64,000 bases of DNA, taken from contig NZ_JAHESF010000015.1 of NCBI RefSeq assembly GCF_018598225.1, positions 1-64,000 of the forward strand, given 5' to 3'. Source of the stretch: Chryseosolibacter histidinae (lineage in GTDB: Bacteria > Bacteroidota > Bacteroidia > Cytophagales > Cyclobacteriaceae). Shown piece after piece: positions 20,056 through 27,735 of this stretch. The notes under the pieces were generated by a model. That model made no database searches and was not told the DNA's origin. It saw only the letters and a list, made by a program, of their open reading frames with translations. Made by a program: the position numbers and the translations under genes. Position 1 is the first letter of the stretch, and each line of letters opens with the position of its first letter.

Positions 20056-20997
20056 ATGAACTATCCGGTAGCCCCGATACCAAGAGAATTATCCTGGCGC
20101 GAAGTGCTGACCGCGTTGACAGTGTCCATTGGATACCTTCTGGTTTCCTTTTTCCTGATCGGTTTTAAAACGGATCAGCTGATCCTGGCTACGATCTTCT
20201 GCACGTTTTACCTGGCTTCGGCGGCGACGCGGAAATTCATTCTCGGCTTCTCCGTTTTCATTGTATTCTGGATCATCTTCGATTACATGAAGGCATTTCC
20301 GAACTACCTGTTCAACGATGTGCACATCAGGGACCTGTACAACGCGGAGGTCGGGTTTTTCGGTATTCAGCAAGGTGACGCGCGGCTTACGCCCAACGAA
20401 TATTTTCAGTTGCACAGTTATGCACTGGCCGATGTGCTCTCGGGTCTTTTTTATCTCTGCTGGATCCCTGTGCCACTGGGCTTTGCGGTCTTTCTTTTCT
20501 TTCGCGATCGCGAGCAGCTCCTCAGGTTTTCACTTTCTTTTTTGATCGTGAACCTGGTGGGATTTGTTGTATATTACCTGTATCCCGCGGCGCCCCCCTG
20601 GTATGTCAGCCAGCACGGCTTTGACCTGGTGCAGTCTACGCCGGGCAATACCGCGGGCCTTGCCAGGTTCGATAGCTTTTTCGGTGTCACCATCTTTCAG
20701 TCGTTGTATTCCAAGAGCTCCAACGTGTTTGCCGCCATGCCATCGCTGCATTCGGCTTACCCGATGGTGGTGGTATATGCTGCCTGGAAGAATAGGCTGG
20801 GCGTGGCAACCCTCGTGTTTGCAGTGATCACCACAGGCATTTGGTTCGCGGCGGTGTATACCAACCATCACTACGTGCTCGATGTGCTGGCAGGTATCGT
20901 TACCGCTGTGGCGGGTATCACGCTGTTCGAGCTGTTGCTGCAAAAGAATCAGAAGTTCCGGCGTTTCTTCAGCCGTTACGTTGCGCTGATCTCGTGA
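20056..20997 (+). CDS. PAP2-family inositolphosphotransferase (AUR1-like), probable inositol phosphorylceramide synthase
   Basis: A 313-residue polytopic membrane protein of the PAP2 superfamily. The catalytic motifs are PSLHSAYPMVVVYA (histidine of motif 2) and TNHHYVLDVLAG (motif 3), the variant spacing seen in the AUR1/Ipt1-type inositolphosphotransferases. About six membrane helices flank them, with a DVHIRDLYNAEVGFFG loop near the middle. The expected reaction is transfer of phosphoinositol from phosphatidylinositol to (dihydro)ceramide, releasing diacylglycerol. The ATG at 20056 sits one base after the hydroxylase stop; a TTG twelve bases earlier is less likely. It is the last gene of the operon and completes the pathway. 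Confidence 0.82.
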   Translation: MNYPVAPIPRELSWREVLTALTVSIGYLLVSFFLIGFKTDQLILATIFCTFYLASAATRKFILGFSVFIVFWIIFDYMKAFPNYLFNDVHIRDLYNAEVGFFGIQQGDARLTPNEYFQLHSYALADVLSGLFYLCWIPVPLGFAVFLFFRDREQLLRFSLSFLIVNLVGFVVYYLYPAAPPWYVSQHGFDLVQSTPGNTAGLARFDSFFGVTIFQSLYSKSSNVFAAMPSLHSAYPMVVVYAAWKNRLGVATLVFAVITTGIWFAAVYTNHHYVLDVLAGIVTAVAGITLFELLLQKNQKFRRFFSRYVALIS

Positions 20998-21163
20998 CTT
21001 CAATTGAAGGTTAAGAAATTTTAAAATCGTTCACATTTATTACACCACAGATTCATATGACGGTTACTTCGATCTGCGGAATTATCGGTATCTTAGACGA
21101 TTGGTAGAGGTCTGTAAATGAACAAAATGGACCGGGAACGTCTCTTTTGAAGTCCTTTTACCA

Positions 21164-21192
21164 ACGGTTTTTCCCTTCGGTTGCGAAACCGT
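21164..21192 (+). promoter_or_regulatory. Inverted repeat ACGGTTT-N15-AAACCGT upstream of the TetR gene
   Basis: Seven-base arms ACGGTTT (21164-21170) and AAACCGT (21186-21192) flank a 15-base centre that itself holds CGGTTGCGAAACCG. The site ends 37 bases before the TetR start codon, a usual place for autoregulation by a TetR protein. A hairpin role is also possible. Confidence 0.3.
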
Positions 21193-21229
21193 ATCATTAA
21201 ACCCTAAAAAATGAAATAAGTCAGAAATC

Positions 21230-21832
21230 ATGTGCCCTATAGTATTATCCAAAGATGAATTGATCCGAGCTGAGGTGCTTAATGCTGCCCGAGGGCTGTT
21301 TCAGCGATTTGGTCTCTTCAAAACGACCATGGAAGATATTGCTAAGGCAGCCGGTAAAGGGAAAAGCACATTGTATTATTATTACCAGAGCAAGGACGAG
21401 ATCTTTGATTCAGTGATCAAGGAAGATATGGAGGAGGTCTTCAATTCGGTTAAATACGCTGTAGAGCAGGCATCCACCGCCGAGGAAAAACTACGGAACT
21501 TTACATCGAGCAAGATCCGGGCGATCAGCCAGAAAGCAGCACTGTATAGCATCGTATTCGGTGAGATCTCCGAAAACCCTCAGCTCATCAAAAAACTGAA
21601 AAAGTCTTACGAAGAAAGAGAACTCGAGCTTTTGAGAGGAATTCTGTCTTTCGGAATTGCCCGCCAGGAGCTCAAAAAGATCAGTGACGAAACCCTCGAA
21701 GACGTAAGCTACATCATACTGAGCTCGCTCCGCGGAATTGAAATGGGCCTGCTCGAAGACAACCGCGCTAAAAAAATGGGCGACCGCCTCGACTTCGTTC
21801 TCGACCTGATGTGTCATGGGATCAAGCGGTGA
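21230..21832 (+). CDS. TetR/AcrR-family transcriptional regulator
   Basis: A 200-residue regulator. The N-terminal helix-turn-helix (about 10-57) reads 'VLNAARGLFQRFGLFKTTMEDIAKAAGKGKSTLYYYYQSKDEIF', a textbook TetR domain. The C-terminal ligand domain (60-200) is all-helical, with no recognised subfamily. It follows the lipid operon by 232 bp on the same strand, so it has its own promoter region. Many TetR proteins near lipid genes sense acyl-CoA, which makes it a candidate regulator of the operon, but the link is positional. Confidence 0.88.
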   Translation: MCPIVLSKDELIRAEVLNAARGLFQRFGLFKTTMEDIAKAAGKGKSTLYYYYQSKDEIFDSVIKEDMEEVFNSVKYAVEQASTAEEKLRNFTSSKIRAISQKAALYSIVFGEISENPQLIKKLKKSYEERELELLRGILSFGIARQELKKISDETLEDVSYIILSSLRGIEMGLLEDNRAKKMGDRLDFVLDLMCHGIKR

Positions 21833-21853
21833 CACTAGCGAGTTACGTGAAAG

Positions 21854-21984
21854 GGTTGCCGGTTGCCAGTTACCGGTTGCCAGTTGGCGCACCACGTTCT
21901 CAACGTGCAGGTTTCTCTTCTGATATAGTAACACCAGGTCAGATAGTCACACCACACAAAGCCGGTAACTGGCAACCGGCAACC
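21854..21984. repeat. Intergenic inverted repeat of the GGTTGCCGGTTGCCAGTTACCGG word
   Basis: A 23-bp arm at 21854-21876, beginning GGTTGCCGGTTGCCAGTTAC, returns as its perfect reverse complement at 21962-21984. The arm itself is made of repeats of the heptamer-like word GGTTGCC. The element fills the space between the convergent TetR and TAXI-protein genes. Related copies occur near 24497 and at 38019-38174; the central CCAGTTGGCGCACC also recurs in reverse near 24584. Confidence 0.85.
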
Positions 21985-22050
21985 AGAAGCGAATCTAGTA
22001 ACTGGCACGTCCTTCACTATCAACGCGAAATAAGCTTCCGAAGCAGATGC

Positions 22051-23361
22051 TCAATTCTCCCTCGGAACAAACGTCGATCTCGACAGGTGGCGCAGGTGCT
22101 CGGCTTCTGTGTCGATGCGTTGCACTGTAGATTGCATCAGCAGCAGAAATATAATGAACGCGTGATTGGCTTCGATGCGCTCCGATACAAGCAACTGAAA
22201 AGCGCGTTTCCTGATATGCGATAGCTCCTGCAGCATACTTTCCAGCTCCTGGCGGGTAACGCTTAACGCATGGGCCCGGTCGTCGATCTCGATGATCCTT
22301 TTATAATACTCGTCGATCCTGTCTTTCTTTCGTTGCTTCAGCTTGTGATAGCTCGTGGAAATGGCGCCGACAATCACTGCCAGGATGGAAACGGCCAGTC
22401 CCACCAACTCGGAATAACGCTCCCAGAAGCTCGGTTGATTGCGGTTCAGGTAAGCAACGGTGCCGGCATGCAGCGGGAACAGGAAGGTGTGGTTGTTGAA
22501 TTTTTCCGTGAGCAGGCCGAATTCGAAATTGTCCTGCGCCAGCCTGGCCTCCGCGTTGAATACTGATTCGTTGAAGTCATATACAAGCTCGGGCTCCACA
22601 TCTTTATGGCAGACCAGCACATCGTAGATCGCAAATGTCTGAACAGGCTCGTTGGGAAATCCATTGAAGATGCCTTGCGGGATCAGGTACGGCACTACCT
22701 GCGGAAATTTAAGGCTGAAGCCGTCAATGACGGAGCCAGGCTCCTTTCCTGTTGTGCTGTAAAGCGTGAAGCCTGGCTTCTCTGCCAACAGGTTACCAAC
22801 CATCGGGTTGTTCAGCGAAGAGAACATGATGATCACATCGGCGTTTTCTTTTGCCCGTTGCAGCGTGGCTGGCTCCTGCGGATTTTTGAGGAAGATCACA
22901 TTCCTGGGATCAAGTTTGAGACTCTCCAGGAAACCGTTGATGATAGGGATCTCTTCTTTCTTGTCGGTGATCATGACAACACGCCCGTGTTCCATCAGCG
23001 AGGTTATATTTTTGTACGAGGTTTCTTTCTTGCACAGCATCAGGAACACGTCGGGGAACAGCGGCATCACCGTTCGCAGGTCTGCCAGCGAGTCGTCAAT
23101 GAGGATGTCATTTTTTACAATTGCCATATCTGCTTCCTTGGCCTTGACACGTTTTAAAAATGTTCGCTCCAGGCTGGCGGTGTCAACATTTTCCTGAAGG
23201 TTAATGTCTATGGAATGCAACACGGCAGAGAGCTGGGCCACCACAGAATGATCGGCACGCATGCTGCTTTCATAACGGTCTGTGAGCACGGTGATGGTTT
23301 TCTTGGAGGTACAGCTGGTCAATAACAATACAATCAGCAATGAGATGAATATCCGATCCAT
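22051..23361 (-). CDS. TAXI-family periplasmic binding lipoprotein with membrane anchor and coiled tail
   Basis: A 436-residue protein. It begins with a lipoprotein signal whose lipobox is LTSC (residues 14-17), then a periplasmic domain of the TAXI/NMT1-like type (about 20-300). That domain shows ADMAIVKNDIL, LMCKKETSYKNI-type pattern, an internal ADVIIMFSSLNNP and the TAXI C-terminal hallmark FPLHAGTVAYLNRNQPSFWE. Unlike normal solute receptors it continues with a membrane helix (about 318-340, LVGLAVSILAVIVGAI) and a charged helical tail of some 95 residues rich in Lys, Arg and Glu. No TRAP permease gene is nearby. It may therefore act as a sensor, not a transporter part. It lies 66 bp downstream of the yfiR-like gene on the same strand. 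Confidence 0.75.
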   Translation of the reverse strand: MDRIFISLLIVLLLTSCTSKKTITVLTDRYESSMRADHSVVAQLSAVLHSIDINLQENVDTASLERTFLKRVKAKEADMAIVKNDILIDDSLADLRTVMPLFPDVFLMLCKKETSYKNITSLMEHGRVVMITDKKEEIPIINGFLESLKLDPRNVIFLKNPQEPATLQRAKENADVIIMFSSLNNPMVGNLLAEKPGFTLYSTTGKEPGSVIDGFSLKFPQVVPYLIPQGIFNGFPNEPVQTFAIYDVLVCHKDVEPELVYDFNESVFNAEARLAQDNFEFGLLTEKFNNHTFLFPLHAGTVAYLNRNQPSFWERYSELVGLAVSILAVIVGAISTSYHKLKQRKKDRIDEYYKRIIEIDDRAHALSVTRQELESMLQELSHIRKRAFQLLVSERIEANHAFIIFLLLMQSTVQRIDTEAEHLRHLSRSTFVPREN

Positions 23362-23427
23362 GGGGTTTGGTAAGATTAGGATTAGGTTCGAAATGCGTGT
23401 GGTTTAAAAAATCGTGCAGGCGTTGGG

Positions 23428-23940
23428 TTATTGGATCACCGTGTGGGCTGAGTTGATGAGCGTTCTGGAGACCCTGATGTTCCTTCGGTCGAGTGCCTGC
23501 TTATTGATGTTATAGCGGAATGTATTGCTGTCGAGCTGAACAATGCTGAACTCAGCGCCCATTTTGAAGTGATCCGGATGGGCACCGACGATCAGCAAGG
23601 GTTGCTGCGCTGTTTTACTGGCCAGCGAAGCCAGCACAACATTCATTTCGTTCGTAACATAGATGATCTGCGCAGGCGTTAGCTCGTGCACGTCATGCAC
23701 CTCGACCACCTTAACAGGAAGACCGTTGATGTGCATATTCCTGGAGTGCGCCACCAGCGCCTCGTAGATAGGAGATTTTCCGAGGATGGTGATCGTGTAT
23801 TCCTTTGACGTTACCGGGAAATCAGTATTCTGTGCGATGCCCAGCAACAGAAGCGCGTGAGCCTGGTCGTGTTCTGATTGAGCCAGCGTTGAAAAAAATC
23901 GCACAAACAGGATCATAGATATGATGAATCGCCTTTTCAT
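23428..23940 (-). CDS. YfiR-like periplasmic protein (DUF4154)
   Basis: A 170-residue exported protein (signal peptide MKRRFIISMILFVRFFSTLAQ) followed by a single domain with the YfiR/DUF4154 outline: ILGKSPIYEALVAHSRNMHI, INGLPVKVVEVHDVHEL, IIYVTNEMN, PLLIVGAHPDHFKMGAEFSI and FRYNINKQALDRRNIRVSRTL. In Pseudomonas, YfiR is the periplasmic repressor of the diguanylate cyclase YfiN. No cyclase gene is next to it here. It precedes the TAXI protein gene in the same direction, which suggests a functional pair. Confidence 0.78.
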   Translation of the reverse strand: MKRRFIISMILFVRFFSTLAQSEHDQAHALLLLGIAQNTDFPVTSKEYTITILGKSPIYEALVAHSRNMHINGLPVKVVEVHDVHELTPAQIIYVTNEMNVVLASLASKTAQQPLLIVGAHPDHFKMGAEFSIVQLDSNTFRYNINKQALDRRNIRVSRTLINSAHTVIQ

Positions 23941-24047
23941 AAAGTAAGTACAGATTTAATGTTGCGTTAACAGTAGTTGGATAAGCGCGTCACAATGTTG
24001 GCTGCAGCAAAAGAGCCTGGAGTGACGCCGTAAATGGGGAGTAATGT

Positions 24048-24371
24048 TCAGATCAGCAGCCTGCGGTGAAGCAAATACAGCGGTGAGGTGCCTTGTACCT
24101 TTTGATGCGTTACCGGTGTTGCCAGCGATGTGATGGTAACGGATGCCGAAAGGATGATAGTGGTTCCGGTGGTATCCTGATCGTTGGTTTTTTTGCAATC
24201 GTTTTCAAGGGTCTCCTCCAATACGGCACAGCTGGATACGGTGTAATAAGAAGTCTGCTTAAATAACCCCTGCTGATGTGAAGGATCAGTCGCGAATGGC
24301 GCCGAATAAGCAAAGGAGAGGATGCTCCAGGTAGCAATGACGGTGGCGATCAGGAATTTCAGGTAGGCCAT
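24048..24371 (-). CDS. Hypothetical small exported protein
   Basis: A 107-codon frame starting with a plausible signal peptide (MAYLKFLIATVIATWSILSF). The rest is Thr- and Ser-rich with three Cys (two about ten residues apart) and resembles no family I know. It is 107 bp upstream of the yfiR-like gene in the same direction and could be the first gene of that small operon. The signal peptide is the only coding evidence. Confidence 0.4.
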   Translation of the reverse strand: MAYLKFLIATVIATWSILSFAYSAPFATDPSHQQGLFKQTSYYTVSSCAVLEETLENDCKKTNDQDTTGTTIILSASVTITSLATPVTHQKVQGTSPLYLLHRRLLI

Positions 24372-24496
24372 TCAGGCTATAGTACGGAAAAGCCGCTGAA
24401 AAGATTCCTTTGAAAGTGTCGTTAGGACACTATTTTAAAAATGTGCGACCCCTTGTATATTCTTGTAGATGAGAACCCACGCAAGTGCGTTGAAGG

Positions 24497-24677
24497 GCAG
24501 TTGGTTGCCGGTTACCGGTTTGCCGGTTTCGGTAGGTGTGAAATTTTCCGGCCGTGTAATCATATCGGAAAGAGCCATATGTGGGGTGCGCCAACTGGCA
24601 AAAATCTCACACGTCTCATTCCCATAGCTATCGGGACTCACATCTCAGGCCTCACATCTATTTTCACGTGAGATTTT
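24497..24677. repeat. Compound intergenic word repeat with CCCATAGCTATCGGG core
   Basis: The left part (24497-24531) contains the GGTTGCCGGTTACCGG word of the 21854 element. The right part is a CTCACATCT-type word array, with AAAATCTCAC at 24601-24610 and its complement GTGAGATTTT at 24668-24677. Between these arms lies CCCATAGCTATCGGG (24621-24635), one base short of the palindrome CCCGATAGCTATCGGG found at three further loci. The right arm runs into the last codons of the threonine synthase gene. Confidence 0.7.
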
Positions 24678-25842
24678 CAATATACTTGTAACCCGAGCCG
24701 GTGTTCAGCAACAAAACATGCTCGTCTCTTCTGATATGGCCGTTGTCGAGCAGGTTTCTCAGGGCTGCCAGCAACGCACCGCCTTCGGGTGCAACAAAAA
24801 TACCTTCTGCCGTCGCGATGGCTCTCACACCAGTCACGATCTCGTCTTCTGTTACTGATATTGCCCGGCCACCGGTTTCGTGCAAGACCTGCTGGATGAG
24901 CTTATGCGCAAATGGATGCGGTACGGCGAGTCCGTTGGCAAGGGTAGGTTTGCCAGGAACGGGCGCCTTGTTATCGAAAAAAGTATCCACTACCGGTCTG
25001 CAGTTCTCCGATTGAACAGCGATGAGGCGTGGCATCTTATCAGGGATCCATCCGAGTGCCATCATTTCTTCGAAAGCCTTCCACATTCCGATCAGGCCCG
25101 TGCCGCCTCCTGTTGGATATAGGATCACATCGGGCAATTTCCAGCCAGATTGTTCGGCGATCTCGTAGCCCATGGTCTTTTTGCCTTCGAGGCGATAAGG
25201 CTCTTTCATGGTGGAGAGATCGAAATACTCGCCGGTGCTGTTCATTTCACCAACTTTTTTCGCGCAATCACTGATGAGGCCATCTACTTCTATGACCCGT
25301 GCGCCAAAGTACTGACATTCTACTTTGAATGCCCGGGGTGTGTGCCTGGGCATCACTACGGTTGCATTCATGCCGGCACGTGCACAATAGGCTGCCATGG
25401 CCCCGCCTGCGTTTCCTGCCGTGGGAATAATGCAGTCGGATAACCCGAGCTCTTTCGCCTTGGAAATGGCCATGCTCAATCCCCTGGCTTTAAAAGAGCC
25501 CGTGGGATTTAACGATTCATCCTTGATGGAGAGGCTGCCCATTTGAAGAATACTGGATAGACGGTCCATCTTCAGCAGGGGAGTCCAGCCTTCACCAAGG
25601 GTTACAATGTTCTTTTTATCGAGCACGGGAAGCAGCGCCGCATACCGCCACATAGAGCGCTCGTTGCTGTCTATCAATTCCTGTTGCAATCCTGGTAACA
25701 GGTTGTATTGGCTGATCAACGGACTTCTTTGACACTTTTCACACGATGCATAGGTGTTTACCCCATGCACTGAAAACTGGCGATCACACGCCGAGCACTT
25801 TAATGAAGTAATACGTGATGTTATGGTTTTCGTGGCAGTCAT
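24664..25842 (-). CDS. thrC: Threonine synthase
   Basis: This PLP enzyme converts O-phospho-L-homoserine to L-threonine. The 392 residues begin with a zinc-ribbon-like segment (C18xxC21 and C33xxC36), followed by the fold-type II core with the PLP lysine in NPTGSFKARGL, PTAGNAGGAMAAYCARAG, the phosphate loop YPTGGGTGLIGMW, and EGIFVAPEGGALLAAL near the C terminus. The zinc-ribbon and the order of motifs are those of the shorter class of threonine synthases, distinct from cysteine synthase. The stop codon lies within the flanking repeat. Upstream, 67 bp away in the same direction, is a LysR regulator gene. Confidence 0.9.
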   Translation of the reverse strand: MTATKTITSRITSLKCSACDRQFSVHGVNTYASCEKCQRSPLISQYNLLPGLQQELIDSNERSMWRYAALLPVLDKKNIVTLGEGWTPLLKMDRLSSILQMGSLSIKDESLNPTGSFKARGLSMAISKAKELGLSDCIIPTAGNAGGAMAAYCARAGMNATVVMPRHTPRAFKVECQYFGARVIEVDGLISDCAKKVGEMNSTGEYFDLSTMKEPYRLEGKKTMGYEIAEQSGWKLPDVILYPTGGGTGLIGMWKAFEEMMALGWIPDKMPRLIAVQSENCRPVVDTFFDNKAPVPGKPTLANGLAVPHPFAHKLIQQVLHETGGRAISVTEDEIVTGVRAIATAEGIFVAPEGGALLAALRNLLDNGHIRRDEHVLLLNTGSGYKYIENLT

Positions 25843-25909
25843 ACTATCGTTTGCCTGCTGCGAATGTATCTGGTTTGCTATTCTCCAGCCAATACTGATT
25901 TATTATCAG

Positions 25910-26818
25910 CTATAACTTAATGTTATAATAGCTTTTCGCGAATTTGATGAAGGCATCGTTCAGGCCGTGGTTTTCATCGCCGTGCCGTTGTATAAAATAG
26001 AACTGGCGAACCACGGTGAAGCCGTCGATGTACAGCCTCACCAGCTCGCCTGACGCCAGCTCTTTTGATACAGCCCGCATGGAAAGAAAACCCATGCTGT
26101 CATCGGCCAGCACAAAGTTTTTGAGCGCTTCTGTGCCGCCAAGCCTGATGCTGATCTTCAGGTCAGACATTTTGATGCCATGGCTTCCCAGCGCATGTTT
26201 CACCACGGCCAGTGTACCCGATCCACGTTCGCGCAGAACGATGGGAATGTCTTTGATATCGCTGATGGTGTACTTCATTTTTTTTGTCAGGTAGCTGTGC
26301 GCCGAGCATACCGGAACAACTTCATCTGCCAGGAACGGCTGACTGTGCACCTGCGACATTTTATTTTTTCCTTCCACGATACCGAGGTCTATCTCGTTGT
26401 CAAGCAGGGCTTTCAGTACGTTTTCAGTATTCCGGTTCAGCAGGCTTATCCGCACTTCGGGATGTTTCTTCCGAAAGCCTGACAGTACTGTGGGAATAAT
26501 GTACAAGGCAATGGTAGTACTCGCACCTAACTTCAGCTCGCCCTTTGCGTGAAACTTGTCGCGGTGTGTGTTGATCTCGTACTCCAGTTGTTTTTCGATG
26601 CTCTTTGCCCTCATCAGGAAATCGAATAACGTACGCCCCGCTTCCGATAGTGAGATGGTGTTGCCCTTGCGATTGAACAGGCTTGCTTTATAATGTTTCT
26701 CCAGTTGCTGAATGTGTTTTGTTATCGCGGGCTGACTGATGTACAATACCTGGCTGGCTTTGGTGAAGCTCAGTTGCCGCGCCACTTCAAGAAAAACTTC
26801 GTGATTGAATGAAAGCAT
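25910..26818 (-). CDS. LysR-family transcriptional regulator
   Basis: A 302-residue regulator with the N-terminal winged helix-turn-helix (about 1-60, FTKASQVLYISQPAITKHIQ) and a periplasmic-binding-protein-like effector domain (about 90-295; LKLGASTTIALYIIPTVLSG, then DLGIVEG, VLRERGSGT and GFLSMRA). The 'LKLGAS.TI..Y..P' start of the effector domain is typical of the CysB/CysL-like branch that responds to small anions or amino acid precursors, but the ligand is not certain. It lies directly upstream of thrC on the same strand. Confidence 0.92.
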   Translation of the reverse strand: MLSFNHEVFLEVARQLSFTKASQVLYISQPAITKHIQQLEKHYKASLFNRKGNTISLSEAGRTLFDFLMRAKSIEKQLEYEINTHRDKFHAKGELKLGASTTIALYIIPTVLSGFRKKHPEVRISLLNRNTENVLKALLDNEIDLGIVEGKNKMSQVHSQPFLADEVVPVCSAHSYLTKKMKYTISDIKDIPIVLRERGSGTLAVVKHALGSHGIKMSDLKISIRLGGTEALKNFVLADDSMGFLSMRAVSKELASGELVRLYIDGFTVVRQFYFIQRHGDENHGLNDAFIKFAKSYYNIKL

Positions 26819-26914
26819 ACCCTAAAATTACGGTATCGCGGCAGCATAAAGAATTAACCTTTTTTGAAAACGTCGGTCAAAGGCACTTCCTAAATTGTTA
26901 GTGACTTTGATGCG

Positions 26915-27310
26915 CTACCAGGTTTCCATTGACAGGGAGTCAACGTTAAGAAAGTGCTTATCTCTGGTGACAAGCGTTAACTGGTGCTGGGCAGCAAGTG
27001 AAGCGATCCAAATATCATTTTCTGATATGGGCGTGCCTTTGGCCTTTAATTGACTTTTTATTTTCCCATAAACCCTGGCCGTGGCGGTATCACAATCAAG
27101 TATAAAAGACACTTCGGCCAATGCCTCGAGCCTCTTTTTGTTCTCTTCTTTTTTTGTTGATTGTTCTGCCCCGTAAAATAATTCACCCATCACAATGCTC
27201 GGGACGAAGACATCACCAGAATAGGTTTTTATTTTTTCAGTGATGGAGGATTCGTTTGCGAAAAGACCGATGATGATGTTTGTATCGAGCAGATAGATAT
27301 TACCACTCAT
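26915..27310 (-). CDS. PIN-domain ribonuclease toxin (VapC type)
   Basis: A 131-residue PIN domain, expected to cleave RNA in a metal-dependent way and be held inactive by the antitoxin encoded just upstream. Acidic residues are visible as D in YLLDTNIIIG, E in VMGELFYGAEQS, D in SENDIWIAS and D in LVTRDKHF. The ATG at 27310 gives the standard beginning MSGNIYLLDTN; a GTG six codons upstream is also in frame. The gene overlaps its antitoxin gene by 11 bases. Confidence 0.88.
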   Translation of the reverse strand: MSGNIYLLDTNIIIGLFANESSITEKIKTYSGDVFVPSIVMGELFYGAEQSTKKEENKKRLEALAEVSFILDCDTATARVYGKIKSQLKAKGTPISENDIWIASLAAQHQLTLVTRDKHFLNVDSLSMETW

Positions 27311-27521
27311 TTTTGTCGATGTTTCCACACCCTGCTTCGATAGCAGCGCGCATCTTCTCGACCTCTGCCTTGTCTATGCTTCCGGCAAATCGAAGAAGCT
27401 CATGACTGCTGCTGGGTGGTGTTTTCAGCAGCGTTTTGATATAAGCCAATACCTTGCTCTGCTGCTCCTTGCTCAGCAGGCCGAGATTTTTAAAGAATTC
27501 ATTTTCGAAAGCCTTTGACAT
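27300..27521 (-). CDS. Antitoxin of the VapBC-like pair
   Basis: A 73-residue protein from the ATG at 27521; an in-frame upstream extension of 12 residues seems non-coding. It is mainly helical (NEFFKNLGLLSKEQQSKVLA) and ends in LLRFAGSIDKAEVEKMRAAIEAGC...DKNEW. The C-terminal half is typical of Bacteroidota antitoxins paired with PIN toxins and probably wraps around the toxin. No AbrB, MazE or ribbon-helix-helix DNA-binding domain is evident. The overlap with the toxin gene supports the pairing. Confidence 0.75.
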   Translation of the reverse strand: MSKAFENEFFKNLGLLSKEQQSKVLAYIKTLLKTPPSSSHELLRFAGSIDKAEVEKMRAAIEAGCGNIDKNEW

Positions 27522-27617
27522 CGTTTTCGGTTTTGAACTATCATAAAGATACAACATTCCCCAGATTTTAGTTTCACAGGTCTCAAAGCTTTCAGAAGCC
27601 TTGTTAGATAGATAGAG

Positions 27618-27655
27618 AAAGGAACATCCTGTTACAGAAAAAGGAACATCCTGTT
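27618..27655 (+). promoter_or_regulatory. Tandem operator AAAGGAACATCCTGTT for the MocR regulator
   Basis: The 16-mer AAAGGAACATCCTGTT occurs at 27618-27633 and again, exactly, at 27640-27655. The starts are 22 bp apart, about two helical turns, on the same face of the DNA. Each copy contains the small dyad AGGA-ACA-TCCT. MocR/GabR/PdxR-type proteins bind such direct repeats next to the promoters they control. The pair ends 10 bp before the predicted -33 box of the MocR-like gene. Confidence 0.65.
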
Positions 27656-27664
27656 TAAAGAGGG

Positions 27665-27695
27665 TTGAAAAACAGTTTCTATTTTGTTAATTTCG
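27665..27695 (+). promoter_or_regulatory. Predicted promoter of the MocR-like gene
   Basis: TTG at 27665-27667 and TAATTTCG at 27688-27695 resemble the Bacteroidota TTG and TAnnTTTG boxes with a 20-base spacer and one mismatch. The start codon lies 40 bases downstream. Confidence 0.35.
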
Positions 27696-27735
27696 GGCAT
27701 ATCAGTTTGAGGTCAACGCTAAAACCTTTAATTCC

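Noticed and set aside
20998-21009. CTTCAATTGAAG palindrome after the lipid operon as terminator
   Set aside because: It has no loop and no T run, so it would not fold as a terminator hairpin.
23956-24198. 80-codon minus-strand frame overlapping the small exported protein
   Set aside because: It overlaps the 24048-24371 frame, which has a signal peptide, and its own sequence is His/Asn-rich without features.
21833-24663. CRISPR array suggested by recurring GGTTGCC words
   Set aside because: Words are contiguous or inverted, without unique spacers of constant length, and no cas gene is present.
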